64,000 nt of DNA from CAVWCQ01 sp963753545 (GTDB lineage: Bacteria > Chloroflexota > Anaerolineae > Aggregatilineales > Aggregatilineaceae), in contig CAVWCQ010000008.1 of assembly GCA_963753545.1 (NCBI GenBank), forward strand, positions 2,852,001-2,916,000, given 5' to 3'. Made by a program: the position numbers and the translations under genes. Positions 52,998 through 62,600 of this stretch are shown here, piece after piece. Within the stretch, counting starts at the first letter, position 1. Every line of letters starts with the position of its first letter. The notes beneath the pieces are model-generated. The model saw nothing but the letters and a program-made list of their open reading frames with translations, was not told the DNA's origin and did no database searches.

Positions 52998-54495
52998 TCA
53001 CGTTTTGAGTGTCACCCGGAACCGGATCGGCCTGCCCAGCAGCAGCCGCGACTGAGCATGAAGCACGGGGAGCGCCACACAGCACAGGATGAGAACGGCC
53101 AGCAGCGGCAGACTTGCAAACTCATAGAGCCGCTCTCTCCACGTCCAGGGGTAAGGGCGGCGAGGGCGAATGCGAAGATCGATCAGCCAAAACAGGATCG
53201 TGAGCGCCAGTACCAGCAACAGCGCAATCTGCAACAGCACAAAAGGAGCCGTTTTCAGATCGTGGAACAATACGGGATGGAACAGCAGGGGAAGCTGCGC
53301 GCCGAGCGTCATAATCACCCAGCCAAACCCTGCTAACAGGTTATCGTGGGCAACTCGGACCAGCAAAACAAACGAGGGCCAAAATGGAGCTTCCGGCGCG
53401 ACATTCATCCGAGAAACGGTATAGCCGATTTCTTTGGCTCCCCAGGCATGGCGAAGTGTCTGCAAGTAGCGCTCTTTGATCGACTGCCAGATGCCGTTTC
53501 CCCCGGTGGCACAGGCATAAAATGGCAGAAATATGGGTTGCAGCCGCAGATCTCCGTCCCGAGCTAAAAAATGTCTTGATGTACATGTGCCACTCGTCAG
53601 CAATCACGTTGGGGTCCCAGTAGTCCGCGCGGTCCACGAGCAGCAAACTCATCGAATAAGAAGACATGGGTAAGGCTTTCCACCAGGGCGCGGCGAGATA
53701 GGCCAGTTCCCAGGCGGAGGAATAGGCGTGCAGAATGCGCAGCAGGGGGTTTGTTGACCAGATGTTGCCATGATAACGGATGGGAGCCTGCCAGAAGGTG
53801 CTGTGACGCTGCGGATCGGTGGCAAATAACGCGCCCAAACTCGCGAAATAGCGGGGATGCCACAGGGTATCCGAATCCATAACCGTTACAACCAGATGGC
53901 GCAGGTCGTAACCCATCTCATCAACAAGTACCCGTTTGGCCCAGCGGGCTGCCCAGGCGAGGTTAGCCGATTTGCACTGCATCTCGCCCGGTAGTCCCTG
54001 AGGATGGACAGCCACAAAAAAGTTTTCGAACTGATCGGCATAGCTGGCTCGCAAAAGGTGGCCTTTTTCCGCTGCGCCAATTTCGCCATATTCCATTGCC
54101 ATCACCACGCTGATCGCAGAACGCGCGTTGGACTGCTGCGCCAACTGATCGAGCGTCCGGCGTAGTGTGGCTAATTCTTCACAGTAGTTGGGGATAATAA
54201 CGACGTGGTGAACGGAATCGAGGGGTAGACTATTGGCTGATGCGCGACGCACATACTCAGCAGACCAGTCGATCTGTTCCCAACGGCGAACGAGCCGCAA
54301 TCCCCACAGAGCCGCGCCGCCCGCCAGAGTAAAGCGGACAGCCGAATAGGTGGCAAGCAGCGCAGCCCACCAGACAACCAGCAGCGGCGCGGCGATGGCA
54401 CCCACCACAACCAGGATCAGCCCGGCCCAGACCAAGCCACCGGGAATCATATCGAGCAGTCGTTCGGGAATAGGGGGAGGTGCGGATTGGCTCAC
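52998..54495 (-). CDS. Membrane glycosyltransferase family 2, frameshifted near 53570
   Basis: I take GTG 54495 as the start, but the ribosome site is weak and ATG 54450 is possible. Two membrane helices (about residues 18-60) precede a GT2 domain: HHVVIIPNYCEELATL, VTVMDSDTLWHPRYF (the D-x-D metal site) and QAPIRYHGN. The later part RADYWDPNVIADEWHMYIK fits the (D/E)DxD acceptor-base region. After a frame change near 53570 the protein continues with about 190 residues containing four or five helices, ending at 52998. Such enzymes make or export polysaccharide. The gene is separate from the other glycosyltransferases of the window. Confidence 0.75.
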
Positions 54496-54656
54496 AAAAA
54501 TAGCTCGGCGCGTTGATTTCGAAGCCGAGCATACCAAAGAAACACCTGGTTCGCAAAAGCCATTCTGCCCTCATTTAAGGTAAAATTTCAGTAAATAGAA
54601 ATTTCCTGTAAAATGGGGAGCATCTTTTAACGCGCGAGAAATGGGATTGCTGCATT

Positions 54657-55355
54657 ATGGCAACTAAAGTCCTGATTGTTGAAGACGATGTTGACATGAA
54701 CCGGCTTCTGGAACTTGATCTGAAGCGGCATGGGTTCGAAGTGTATACCGCAGCAAATGGGCTGGACGGGCTGCGTATGTTTCATGACACTCGGCCTAAC
54801 CTCGTGGTGCTCGATGTGGCGCTGCCCGGCATGGACGGCATGACCGTCTGCCAGCGCATCCGCGAACTGTCGAATGTACCTATTCTGATCATGACAGCCC
54901 ACGCCGTCACCGAAGAGGAGATGGCCGAAGGTTTGAACCTGGGCGCAGACGAATACCTGATCAAACCACTGCGGAATCTGGAATTTCATGCCCGCGTCAA
55001 TGCGCTGTTGCGCCGTGCCCAGTTGAACGAGGAAAACTCCCCGCAGAGCATCCGCTACGCCGATGATTACCTGGTGGTTGATGTGGATGCGCGCCGTGTT
55101 TGTGTCGCCAATACCGAGATCCGGCTCACGCCAACGGAATTTAAGCTCATCGCGACTTTTGTGCGCCACAAGGGGCAGGTGCTCACCTTCCAGCAGCTTC
55201 TCGAACAGGTCTGGGGCTACGAGTACAGCACGGAACACCACTATCCCCGGATCTATGTGTCCCATTTGCGTCGCAAAATTGAGCCGGATGCTAAAAACCC
55301 GACCTATATCCAGAATGAGTACGGCATCGGATACAGGTTCACGGGAAAACAGTAG
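54657..55355 (+). CDS. OmpR/PhoB-type response regulator
   Basis: The 232-residue protein has a receiver domain with EDD (9-11), the phospho-acceptor Asp53 in VVLDVALP, Thr80 and Lys103. A winged-helix DNA-binding domain follows (LTPTEFKLIATFVRHKGQVL, YVSHLRRKIEPD, YGIGYRF). It should act as a transcription factor after phosphorylation. No histidine kinase gene is next to it, so it is an orphan here. The region 54538-54656 is AT-rich with repeated TTTCAGTAAA/TTTCCTGTAAAA. The start ATG 54657 is clear from homology. Confidence 0.94.
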   Translation: MATKVLIVEDDVDMNRLLELDLKRHGFEVYTAANGLDGLRMFHDTRPNLVVLDVALPGMDGMTVCQRIRELSNVPILIMTAHAVTEEEMAEGLNLGADEYLIKPLRNLEFHARVNALLRRAQLNEENSPQSIRYADDYLVVDVDARRVCVANTEIRLTPTEFKLIATFVRHKGQVLTFQQLLEQVWGYEYSTEHHYPRIYVSHLRRKIEPDAKNPTYIQNEYGIGYRFTGKQ

Positions 55356-55367
55356 AAACAATCTCAT

Positions 55368-55432
55368 TTGGCGCAGCGGCTTAGCTTGACGCGGCTGCGC
55401 ACGCGGCACGCAAAGCAGCGCGCCTACAGAAG
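55368..55432. repeat. Short GC-rich intergenic repeat
   Basis: GGCGCAGCGGCTTAGCTTGACG followed by GGCACGCAAAGCAGCGCGCCTACAG; family of 17533, 43562 and 62265. Confidence 0.6.
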
Positions 55433-55446
55433 ATGGTAGACACTGG

Positions 55447-55470
55447 CGGCTGGAAAATCAGCCGCTTATT
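55447..55470. terminator. Hairpin between convergent genes
   Basis: GCGGCTG-GAAAAT-CAGCCGC followed by TTATTG on the plus strand. It ends the response regulator transcript; T-run is imperfect. Confidence 0.6.
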
Positions 55471-56215
55471 GTTTCTTAAGGGCGATAAATCGATGGGCAA
55501 AACTATCGTGGAAGCGCCGCGCCGGGATCACAGCGTGGGCTTGCAGTTCCGGAAAGCGCCCCGACGGGTTGTGCAGCAGATAATGCGTTGGCTTCCCCCC
55601 CGCCCAGCGGAAGCCGTAAACCAGTACCAGATGTCCCCCGTAGCGCGTTCCTGAAGGCTCTCGCTCTCCCAATTCCGGCGTAACCGCTGCCGCCACCAGC
55701 CATTCATCCCGTACAGCCTGACAGATACTGAGCGGGGAAGCATAAGCATGTCCCTGAACGCGCAGGCCGTAGTGGCTGGCGAGGTGAACCTGGGCATGCA
55801 CGGTCCAGCCGCGATCAACCCAGTTGCCCTGTTCATCCCGCACCGTATAACCGTTGACAGCCAATCCCTGCTGCACCAGTTCCCAAAGCGAGGGACGGAC
55901 ATTGGGGCGAAATGCCTCTATCGCCATCTTCAGGCAAGCCAGCGCGCAAACGCGGGGTGCCCAAAAAACGTAATCCGCCGGGTCTTCTGCACCAAATTCA
56001 TGCCAGCGCGGGTCGGATGCACCATCATATTTTTCGTGGATATAGGCATCAATGCGTTCCGGGCTGGCAAACTGGGGAAAGTAAGGCACGCTGACGGGTA
56101 CTGAATATTCCCCGTCAGCGCAATTGTGCAGAGAGCGAGCAGACCGCCAGCCATCCGGCAGGCTGAGGAGCGGATCGACCAGGGGATGCAAACCCGCTTT
56201 GAGGCGGCCCAGCAT
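55466..56215 (-). CDS. Peptidase C39-like protein
   Basis: The 249-residue protein shows the C39-like cysteine peptidase layout. The candidate catalytic Cys is in PRVCALACLKMAIEAF (about residue 89), His in GGHLVLVYGF (about 195) and Asn/Asp in HNPSGR. Proteins of this family act on peptide leaders or cell-wall peptides, but many are uncharacterised. It starts two bases after the ddl stop, so it is the last gene of the cell-wall cluster. No signal peptide is seen. Confidence 0.78.
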   Translation of the reverse strand: MLGRLKAGLHPLVDPLLSLPDGWRSARSLHNCADGEYSVPVSVPYFPQFASPERIDAYIHEKYDGASDPRWHEFGAEDPADYVFWAPRVCALACLKMAIEAFRPNVRPSLWELVQQGLAVNGYTVRDEQGNWVDRGWTVHAQVHLASHYGLRVQGHAYASPLSICQAVRDEWLVAAAVTPELGEREPSGTRYGGHLVLVYGFRWAGGKPTHYLLHNPSGRFPELQAHAVIPARRFHDSFAHRFIALKKQ

Positions 56216-56217
56216 CG

Positions 56218-57411
56218 TTACTTCTTCATACCCTTCAGGCCTTTGGCGGCAGCATGCGCAATCAGCCCCGTTTTGTAGTTATAAACCGTCTTGCGCTTCT
56301 CAGCGTGCGCATCAAAAGCGAGTTGAATCAGTTCATCAACCACCTGCGACGGAGACTTACCCTCCGCCTGCCACAGGTAAAAGGCCATTGAGCCAGGCAG
56401 GGTGTTGATCTCGTTGAGATAGATTTCGTTTGACTCTTCGCGCAGCAGAAAGTCCACGCGGGCCGTACCGCGCCCATCGACGGCTTTGAAGGCGCTAACT
56501 GCCATTTCCTGGATGCGTTTGGTGAGTTCGTCGCTGATGGGGGCGGGAATCTTACGTTCCGCGCCTTTCATCCCGGCGGGGCCTTCGCTGCGCATATATT
56601 TTTCTTCGTAGGTCAAAAATTCCTGCCATGTCATGGGTTGTTCAAGCACGGAGGCACGAATTGTGTTGAGGCCCATCACGGCGCAGTTGATTTCTTTGAC
56701 ATTCAGCAGCGCAGTCTCGATCAGAATGCGGCGGTCAAAGTTGGCGGCGATGTTGATGTAGGTGCGCGCTTCCTCCGCATCATTGGCCCGCGCCACGCCG
56801 ATGCTCGATCCCAGGGAAGCAGGTTTGACAAAGATCGGATAGCCAATTTCGGAAGCGATTCGACCCAGCAGCGCGTCAGAGCTGCTGGTCCATTCGTGGC
56901 GAGCAAATGAGACATGCTTGACCACCGGAATGCCCGCGTGAGCCAGAACCGCTTTAAGCATGATCTTGTCCCGCGTGACCGCCGAGGCCATCACACCCGC
57001 CCCAACATAGGGCAGGTCGGCCAGTTCGAGCAGGCCTTGCAGTGTGCCATCTTCGCCATGTGAACCATGCAGCGCCGGAAAAACAACATCCAGGCGGCGC
57101 AGTTTGTTACGGCGGAATGTGGTTCCGAGTGGGGGCATGATAATGCCGTGATGGTGCGGGTTGGGCGAGAGGACCACTTCCTGCATGCCCATCATTTCGG
57201 TTACATTGTCGGTCTGAAAGGTTTTCAGATCACGCAGCGCTGGACCCGTAATCCACCGCCCCTCGCGCGTGATATAAATCGGCACCACATCATATTTTTC
57301 GGGCCGGAGTGCCTGCATCACCTGCTGCCCGGTCACAATCGATACATCATGTTCAACCGAACGGCTGCCAAAAATAACGCCGACGGTGCGTTTCCCCGGA
57401 ACACTGCTCAT
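56218..57411 (-). CDS. ddl: D-alanine--D-alanine ligase
   Basis: The 397-residue ATP-grasp enzyme joins two D-Ala for peptidoglycan. The N-terminal SVEHDVSIVTG with the catalytic Glu is present, as are ALHGSHGEDGTLQGLLE, KPASLGSSIGV and the metal-binding NEINTLPGS. These match Ddl and the related Van-type ligases. It is somewhat longer than E. coli Ddl (about 306) and closer to the larger B-type forms. The frame is intact over the full length. Its neighbours are murF-like and a C39 peptidase. Confidence 0.93.
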   Translation of the reverse strand: MSSVPGKRTVGVIFGSRSVEHDVSIVTGQQVMQALRPEKYDVVPIYITREGRWITGPALRDLKTFQTDNVTEMMGMQEVVLSPNPHHHGIIMPPLGTTFRRNKLRRLDVVFPALHGSHGEDGTLQGLLELADLPYVGAGVMASAVTRDKIMLKAVLAHAGIPVVKHVSFARHEWTSSSDALLGRIASEIGYPIFVKPASLGSSIGVARANDAEEARTYINIAANFDRRILIETALLNVKEINCAVMGLNTIRASVLEQPMTWQEFLTYEEKYMRSEGPAGMKGAERKIPAPISDELTKRIQEMAVSAFKAVDGRGTARVDFLLREESNEIYLNEINTLPGSMAFYLWQAEGKSPSQVVDELIQLAFDAHAEKRKTVYNYKTGLIAHAAAKGLKGMKK

Positions 57412-57440
57412 AGGTTTAAAGTCCTCTTGGTGCGGCCAGA

Positions 57441-59073
57441 CTACAGGTAGGTATCTGGCAAATCATTCAAAAACAAAACGGTATCGCCCGGCTTCAATTC
57501 TCGCTGAAACCAGGCAATCGCATCTTCTCGTGTATCAAAAACAAACAGGTGGCTGTCATCAAATCCTGTTTCATGAATACCCCGCTGAATGGGCTGGGTC
57601 TGGAGGATGCCAACCAGGATGATATCGGTGCAGATCTGGGCAGCATAGCGCCCCAGTTTCACGTTCTCCGCCTCTTGCAGCGGCCCCAGTTCGACAATCC
57701 CTGGCGTGATCAACACCCGGCGGCCAGTCTCGTAAAGCGCCAATGCATCCAGGGCATTTTTGGCCCCGACTGGATTGGCACTGTAGGCGTCATCGATGAC
57801 CGTGATGCCGCCCGGCAGAGTTTTTCGCTGCAAACGATGTTCAGCCGACTCAAGCGTCGCCACACGCATTCCGATCTCAACCAGAGACATACCCAGATGG
57901 CGAGCGACCGCCGCTGCCAGCAAAATATTGATCACATTGTGGCGGCCCAACAGATGGGTACTGAACTGCGCCGTTTCGTTCGCCTGGGTATCGACCACCT
58001 CAAAGGAGAGGCCCTCAACGGTCTCGGTAACATTACGCGCATGCAGGCGGAATCTGTGTTGCGATCTCCGCGCTGTCTACCGTCACGCCGATGCGCGTTT
58101 CAGGATAGCCGCGCTCGTACATCACGCGCACATAGGGGTTGTCCCAATTAAAAACGCCAACGCCGTCCGGTGGCAGTGCTTCGATAATTTCATACTTCGC
58201 TTTCGCGGTCTTTTCAATGCTGCCAAAACGTTCGAGGTGCTGGGGGCCAACTGCCGTAACGATCGATATCTGTGGACGTGTCAACTCGCAGATGTTGCGG
58301 ATTTCACCTTCGACATACGCACCCATTTCGACAATAAAATAGTCATATCCGTAGTCGTTCTGAAGCTGGTTGTTGATGACGATGCAAACGCCCATCAGGG
58401 TATTGTAGCTCTTTGGCGTCGCCAGGACACGATAGCGCCCGCTGAGAATATGGGCCAGATATTCTTTGGTGCTTGTTTTGCCATAACTGCCCGTAATGCC
58501 GATCACAACCGGGTTGGCCTGCTGCAAGGTACGCCGGGCACGATCCTGAAACATCTTGCGGAAACTCGCTTCAACGGGCCACATGATCTGGTTTGCCAGG
58601 GGAAGGGCCAGCGGGCTGAGATGATAGATCAACAGAGCGATCCCTGTAATGACGGCAAACTGGGTGATGCGCGTCATGGGCAGCAGCTTGTCGAGAGTGA
58701 TTTCCGCACCGATGAGGACAATCACAGCAACCGCAAAAGCGGTGATCAACAGGCGGGCTGCCCGCTGGGTGAGCTTAAATTTCTGTTTAACTTCTTTGGT
58801 CGGTTCCGGAAGCACGCTGAGCACACCAGCGATACCCCAGATGATCAAATAAACAAGGTCCGTATCCTGATCCGCGAGGTAAAGCGCCAGAGTCACCAGC
58901 GAGGCAACAGCCACGAAAATGAGCGCGCGCCACATCAGGTAGCGATCTGGTCTGGCGAACCACCAGCGCAGGTAACGTATGCTGTCGTAGCCCTCAATCT
59001 GAAAATATCGCGCTAGCCGCCAGATGCGCAGCAGCGTTCCGGCCAGCCACACTAAGATCAGTATCTGGACCAC
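57441..59073 (-). CDS. MurF-like ligase with N-terminal membrane domain, frameshifted near 58040
   Basis: The start is GTG 59073 with GGGAG upstream. About residues 1-155 hold five membrane helices. The Mur ligase core follows: GITGSYGKTSTKEYLA (ATP-binding), then SIVTAVGPQHLERFG and KYEIIEALPPDG. After the frame change near 58040 come LLGRHNVINILLA and VIDDAYSANP, both typical of MurF. MurF adds D-Ala-D-Ala to the UDP-MurNAc-tripeptide, matching the ddl gene next to it. Fusion of the ligase to a membrane anchor is not seen in E. coli MurF but occurs in several Gram-positive-like lineages. Confidence 0.82.
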
Positions 59074-59074
59074 A

Positions 59075-59854
59075 TCAGCTCCCGTTGCTCAGAAAATTGT
59101 CGACAATCCGAATAGTGTCGTTCAGCCGTTCCAGGTAAGCGAAATGCCCCGCTCCCTGGAATATAATCAGACCCGCGTCTGGGATCAGGCTCTCCAGTTT
59201 GCGGCCCTGCCAGAGCGGTGTATCCAGATCCTGATCGCCCCAGATCAGCACGGTTGGAGCCTTTACACGCTCGGCATAGGATGAAAGGTCTTCTTCGATT
59301 ACCCGCAAAAATGTGCCGCGCAGCGGGCCAGCGTTCAGAAAATCCTCGGAGGCATAGCGCCGGTTATAACGCTCCTGGAGACGCGCTCGCCAGCTATCCA
59401 GCCCCACCTGATCGAGCGCATGACGGGCCAGTCGAGCCATTGCATTGCGTGCCTGCTGCTTGAGGCTAAGCGATTTGCGCAGTCCAGCACTGTCAGCCAG
59501 GACCATTTTGGAGACACGTTCCGGGTGCTCGGCAGCCAGGATCAAGCTGATTCGCCCGCCAAAAGAATGCCCCAGGAGAGCCACGCGATCCAGGCGCATT
59601 TCGTCCAGATAGGTCAGTACAAACTGGGCGTAATCGGCTACTCCCCAGACCGCAGGCGGGAGGTCACTTTTGCCAAAACCGGGCAGATCGATGAGGTGAA
59701 CCTGATATCCAGACAGCCGTTCCGCAACGGGCCAGAAGCTCTGAACGCTGCCGCCCCATCCATGAAGGGCCAGCACAGGCTTCCCCTGGCCGAAAACACA
59801 ATATCCCGTTTGTAACCCACCAATCACACGAACATCCACAACTGGCTGGCTCAA
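59075..59854 (-). CDS. Alpha/beta hydrolase
   Basis: The 259-residue protein has an HGWGGS oxyanion loop, the nucleophile Ser in GHSFGG, Asp in GDQDLDTPL and the His in GAGHFAYLE. A cap domain lies between residues about 130 and 190. It could be an esterase or C-C hydrolase; substrate unknown. Its stop overlaps the start region of the murF-like gene, and its start overlaps the murA-like stop (ATGA), so it is part of the wall cluster. No signal peptide is visible. Confidence 0.88.
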   Translation of the reverse strand: MSQPVVDVRVIGGLQTGYCVFGQGKPVLALHGWGGSVQSFWPVAERLSGYQVHLIDLPGFGKSDLPPAVWGVADYAQFVLTYLDEMRLDRVALLGHSFGGRISLILAAEHPERVSKMVLADSAGLRKSLSLKQQARNAMARLARHALDQVGLDSWRARLQERYNRRYASEDFLNAGPLRGTFLRVIEEDLSSYAERVKAPTVLIWGDQDLDTPLWQGRKLESLIPDAGLIIFQGAGHFAYLERLNDTIRIVDNFLSNGS

Positions 59855-61116
59855 CGCTGCACCACCTCGATCTGTGCCCCCAGGCCGACCAGTTTGCTGA
59901 CGACGTTTTCGAATGTCCGGTCAATGAGTTCGGCGCTGTCAATCGTTACCTGCCGCTCGGAACAAAGCGCCGCACCCAAGAGGGCCAGACCGGTACGCAC
60001 ATCAGGCGTATCCATATAATCCCCGTGCAGGCGAGATGGCCCAACGACAAGCGCCCGATGCGGATCGCACAAGATAATTGAGGCTCCCATCGCCGTCAGT
60101 TTATCGACAAACAGCAGGCGGTTGTTGAATAATTTTTCGTGGATCAATGTCGTTCCCCGTGCCTGGGTTGCCACAACAGTTGCCATCGCCACCAGATCGG
60201 AAGGGAAACCCGGCCAGGGAGCTGTCTCAATCGGAACGTCGAGTTCTTCGTCGCGCTGGGATACCGTCAATCCGTCATGGGCGGGCACAAATAGAGCCGT
60301 ATCATTCAGATAAAAATTGACGCCCAGGCGACCAAAAACTCGGCAGATCAGGCGCAGATGATCCGGGAGAATGTTTTCAACGGTCAGCGTGCCGTGTGTC
60401 ATTGCGCCAATGGCGGCGATGCTGGCGATCTCGATATGATCGGGTGACAGGCGCGCCGACGCACCGCCTAATTGTTCCCGCCCCTGGATACGCAGGCGGT
60501 TGGAGCCGATCCCATCGATCTCCACGCCCATCTGCACCAGCAAACGCTGCAAGTCCTGGATGTGCGGCTCTGAGGCGGCGTTCTGGACAATTGTTTCCTG
60601 GCCCAGACTGGCAGCCAGCATACAGACCAGGGCCGTTGTCGTGACACTGGCCTGGAGCAAGATGAGCTCGCGCCGCTGCCAGGGGTCTACCTGAAAATCA
60701 ATCACGCCGCTGTTGGCGGTGACATTGACGCCAAGATCACGCAGAGCGACCAAATGGGTATGGAGGCGACTGATCGGATAATCAATAGACAGGCGAGCAT
60801 GCCGCCGCCGCGCCAGGATGGGAGCCAAAAACAGCACGGCGCTGACCTGCCCTTCGGTGAGTTCTTCTTCCAAAGAGCGGGTGTGCAGGGTAGGTGTTTC
60901 CAGGCGAACGGTGTCGCCGTCCCGCGTGATCACCGTTCCCAGGGCGCTCGCCGCCTCAAACATCATGCTGGTGCTCAGCGTATCGGGCACACCGATCAAC
61001 GTAACCGGGGCATCGGTCAGCAGCGCAGCAGCCGTCATAGCTAACGCTGAGTTGCTGTTCCCTGATGGTAAAAAAGTCCCCTGGAGAGGGCGACCGCCTT
61101 GCACAACAATCCGCAT
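59851..61116 (-). CDS. MurA-like enolpyruvyl transferase, key residues missing
   Basis: The start is ATG 61116 (MRIVVQGGRPLQG), after GGGAG. The 421-residue protein has the EPSP-synthase/MurA inside-out barrel over its full length and most resembles MurA. Two active-site parts differ: the usual GAKNA at residues 20-24 reads GNSNS (the Lys that binds substrate is Ser). The Cys-containing loop (PGGC-IG-RP) is replaced by DYPISRLHTHL. MurA transfers enolpyruvate to UDP-GlcNAc; without these residues the activity is uncertain. It is the first gene of the cell-wall cluster. A second, standard MurA may exist elsewhere. Confidence 0.78.
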   Translation of the reverse strand: MRIVVQGGRPLQGTFLPSGNSNSALAMTAAALLTDAPVTLIGVPDTLSTSMMFEAASALGTVITRDGDTVRLETPTLHTRSLEEELTEGQVSAVLFLAPILARRRHARLSIDYPISRLHTHLVALRDLGVNVTANSGVIDFQVDPWQRRELILLQASVTTTALVCMLAASLGQETIVQNAASEPHIQDLQRLLVQMGVEIDGIGSNRLRIQGREQLGGASARLSPDHIEIASIAAIGAMTHGTLTVENILPDHLRLICRVFGRLGVNFYLNDTALFVPAHDGLTVSQRDEELDVPIETAPWPGFPSDLVAMATVVATQARGTTLIHEKLFNNRLLFVDKLTAMGASIILCDPHRALVVGPSRLHGDYMDTPDVRTGLALLGAALCSERQVTIDSAELIDRTFENVVSKLVGLGAQIEVVQR

Positions 61117-61197
61117 TTTTTCTGATCTCCCGTAGGAAGCTGCGATAATCACCGCGAAATTATACCAGGAACAGCCGAGCCTCCAAGAAAAAAAACG

Positions 61198-61228
61198 GGT
61201 TCACCGCAAAGAGCGCAAAGTACGTAAA
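61198..61228. repeat. CGCAAAG-type intergenic repeat
   Basis: TTCACCGCAAAGAGCGCAAAG; similar to 26938-26960 and 44408-44445. Confidence 0.55.
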
Positions 61229-61355
61229 GGAAAAATATGATAAAAGCAAGGCGGCATAATCCGTTCTCCAGGTAAAATAGATATGGTTGAACGGCCAATT
61301 TGTCTGCAAAATCAACCGTAAGGGTTTTCATGAAAAGAAAGGAAGGCTGATATTT

Positions 61356-62260
61356 ATGAATAGGCCCAATTTACACGGTGTCATTCCGCCCCTGGTCACG
61401 CCCATGCACGCGGATGGCTCATCAATTTACCCGCTGTTCTGCCGCTGGTTGAGCATGTGCTGGCAGGCGGCGTGCATGCGATCTTTGCCCCTGGCAGCCA
61501 GGGAGAAGCGTTTGCCCTGTCCGCTTCGGAGCGTGCCACCGTGCTGGATGCCGTGTTAGCGGCGGTCAATGGCCGCGTTCCAGTCATGGCGGGGAGCGGC
61601 GCAATTACCACGCGAGATGCCATTGCCCTCACTCAGATGGCGGAGCGCGCCGGGGCGGCGGCGGTGTCAATCATCACGCCCTATTTCATCACGCCCAACC
61701 AGGACGAACTGTATGCTCACTATGCGGATATCGCCGCCGCTGTCTCGATCCCGATCCTGGCCTATTCTAATCCCAGCCGGACAGGTGGCGTGCGAATTGC
61801 TCCAGCGACGCTGGCACGGTTAGCCGAAGATATCCCGCATTTTATTGGGGTGAAGGATTCAAGCGGCGATCTGGCTGAGACAGCCGCCATGATCCGCGCC
61901 TGCCCAACTGATTTTCTGGTGTTCGTGGGACGAGATACGCTGATCTATGGCGGCCTGTGCTATGGAGCGGTGGGTACAGTCGCCATGACCGCCAATGTGG
62001 TTCCCGGTTTGCTGGTAGGAATTTACAATGCGTTCCGGGCAGGGGATCATCTACGCGCTCGCGAACTTCAGACGCGGTTAAATGTTTTTCGCGATGCGCT
62101 GCCGAAGCTGGGTTCCTACCCGGTGCAGATCAAAGAAGCGCTGAACCTGATGGGGCTGCCCGCAGGCCCGGCCCGCAAACCGATCCAGCCGCTGAATGAG
62201 CAGGATCGTGAGACGCTGCGGCAGCTACTCGTCAGTTTGGGCATGGAAGTGATGGCGTAA
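61356..62260 (+). CDS. DapA/NAL-family aldolase, frameshifted near 61425
   Basis: ATG 61356 (after GGAAGG) begins NLHGVIPPLVTPMHADGS. After a frame change near 61425 the rest is continuous. It has GSQGEAFALSASER (the GTTGE-like phosphate/pyruvate site), Tyr in ILAYSNPSRTGG and the Schiff-base Lys in FIGVKDSSGD. The C-terminal helices are normal. The family includes dihydrodipicolinate synthase, N-acetylneuraminate lyase and sugar-acid aldolases. GSQGE instead of GTTGE makes true DapA less certain. No other Lys genes are adjacent. Confidence 0.78.
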
Positions 62261-62264
62261 CCGG

Positions 62265-62600
62265 GGCTTAGCGGCTTAGCTTCGCACGCTGCACGCTGGG
62301 CGCAAGCAGCGCCTACGAATTACATGCGCAGGGGCCGTTCGGAGAGAACAGCCCCTGCACGCCCCTATCCCTCCCTCGCCTGTCCAGCAGATCAGCACGC
62401 GGTAGTAACGGTGCGCTCTACCCGATACGCCTGTGACATTCACAGTGCTCTGTAGAGTTGTCGGGAGTCGAACCCGTAATCTCTTTTCGGAGAGGCCAAG
62501 GTATGCTCGCCTCTGCTGAATGGCTACCTGCTTGCCTAAGTGCAAATCATTTGGGCGCAGCAAGCGGCACCCCTGCCAAAATAGATTTACGGACCAATAG
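62265..62600. repeat. Intergenic region with two hairpin repeats and a tRNA-like remnant
   Basis: 62265-62325 is another GGCTTAGCGGCTTAGC repeat; 62329-62357 is CAGGGGC...GCCCCTG. The part 62455-62535 on the minus strand has a T-arm-like GGGTTCGACTCCC but no matching acceptor stem, so it is not a tRNA gene. GGGCGCAGCAAGCGGCACC at about 62554 is a further repeat fragment. Confidence 0.45.

Noticed and set aside
54570..54640. Direct repeats TTTCAGTAAA / TTTCCTGTAAAA as a response-regulator binding site
   Set aside because: Only two imperfect copies; not enough to call an operator.
57796..59016. 406-residue open frame on the plus strand
   Set aside because: It is antisense to the murF-like gene, has no family features and follows from the codon bias of the real gene.
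62455..62535. tRNA-like sequence on the minus strand
   Set aside because: Only a T-arm-like part is convincing; acceptor and D stems cannot be formed. Kept as a remnant, not as a gene.
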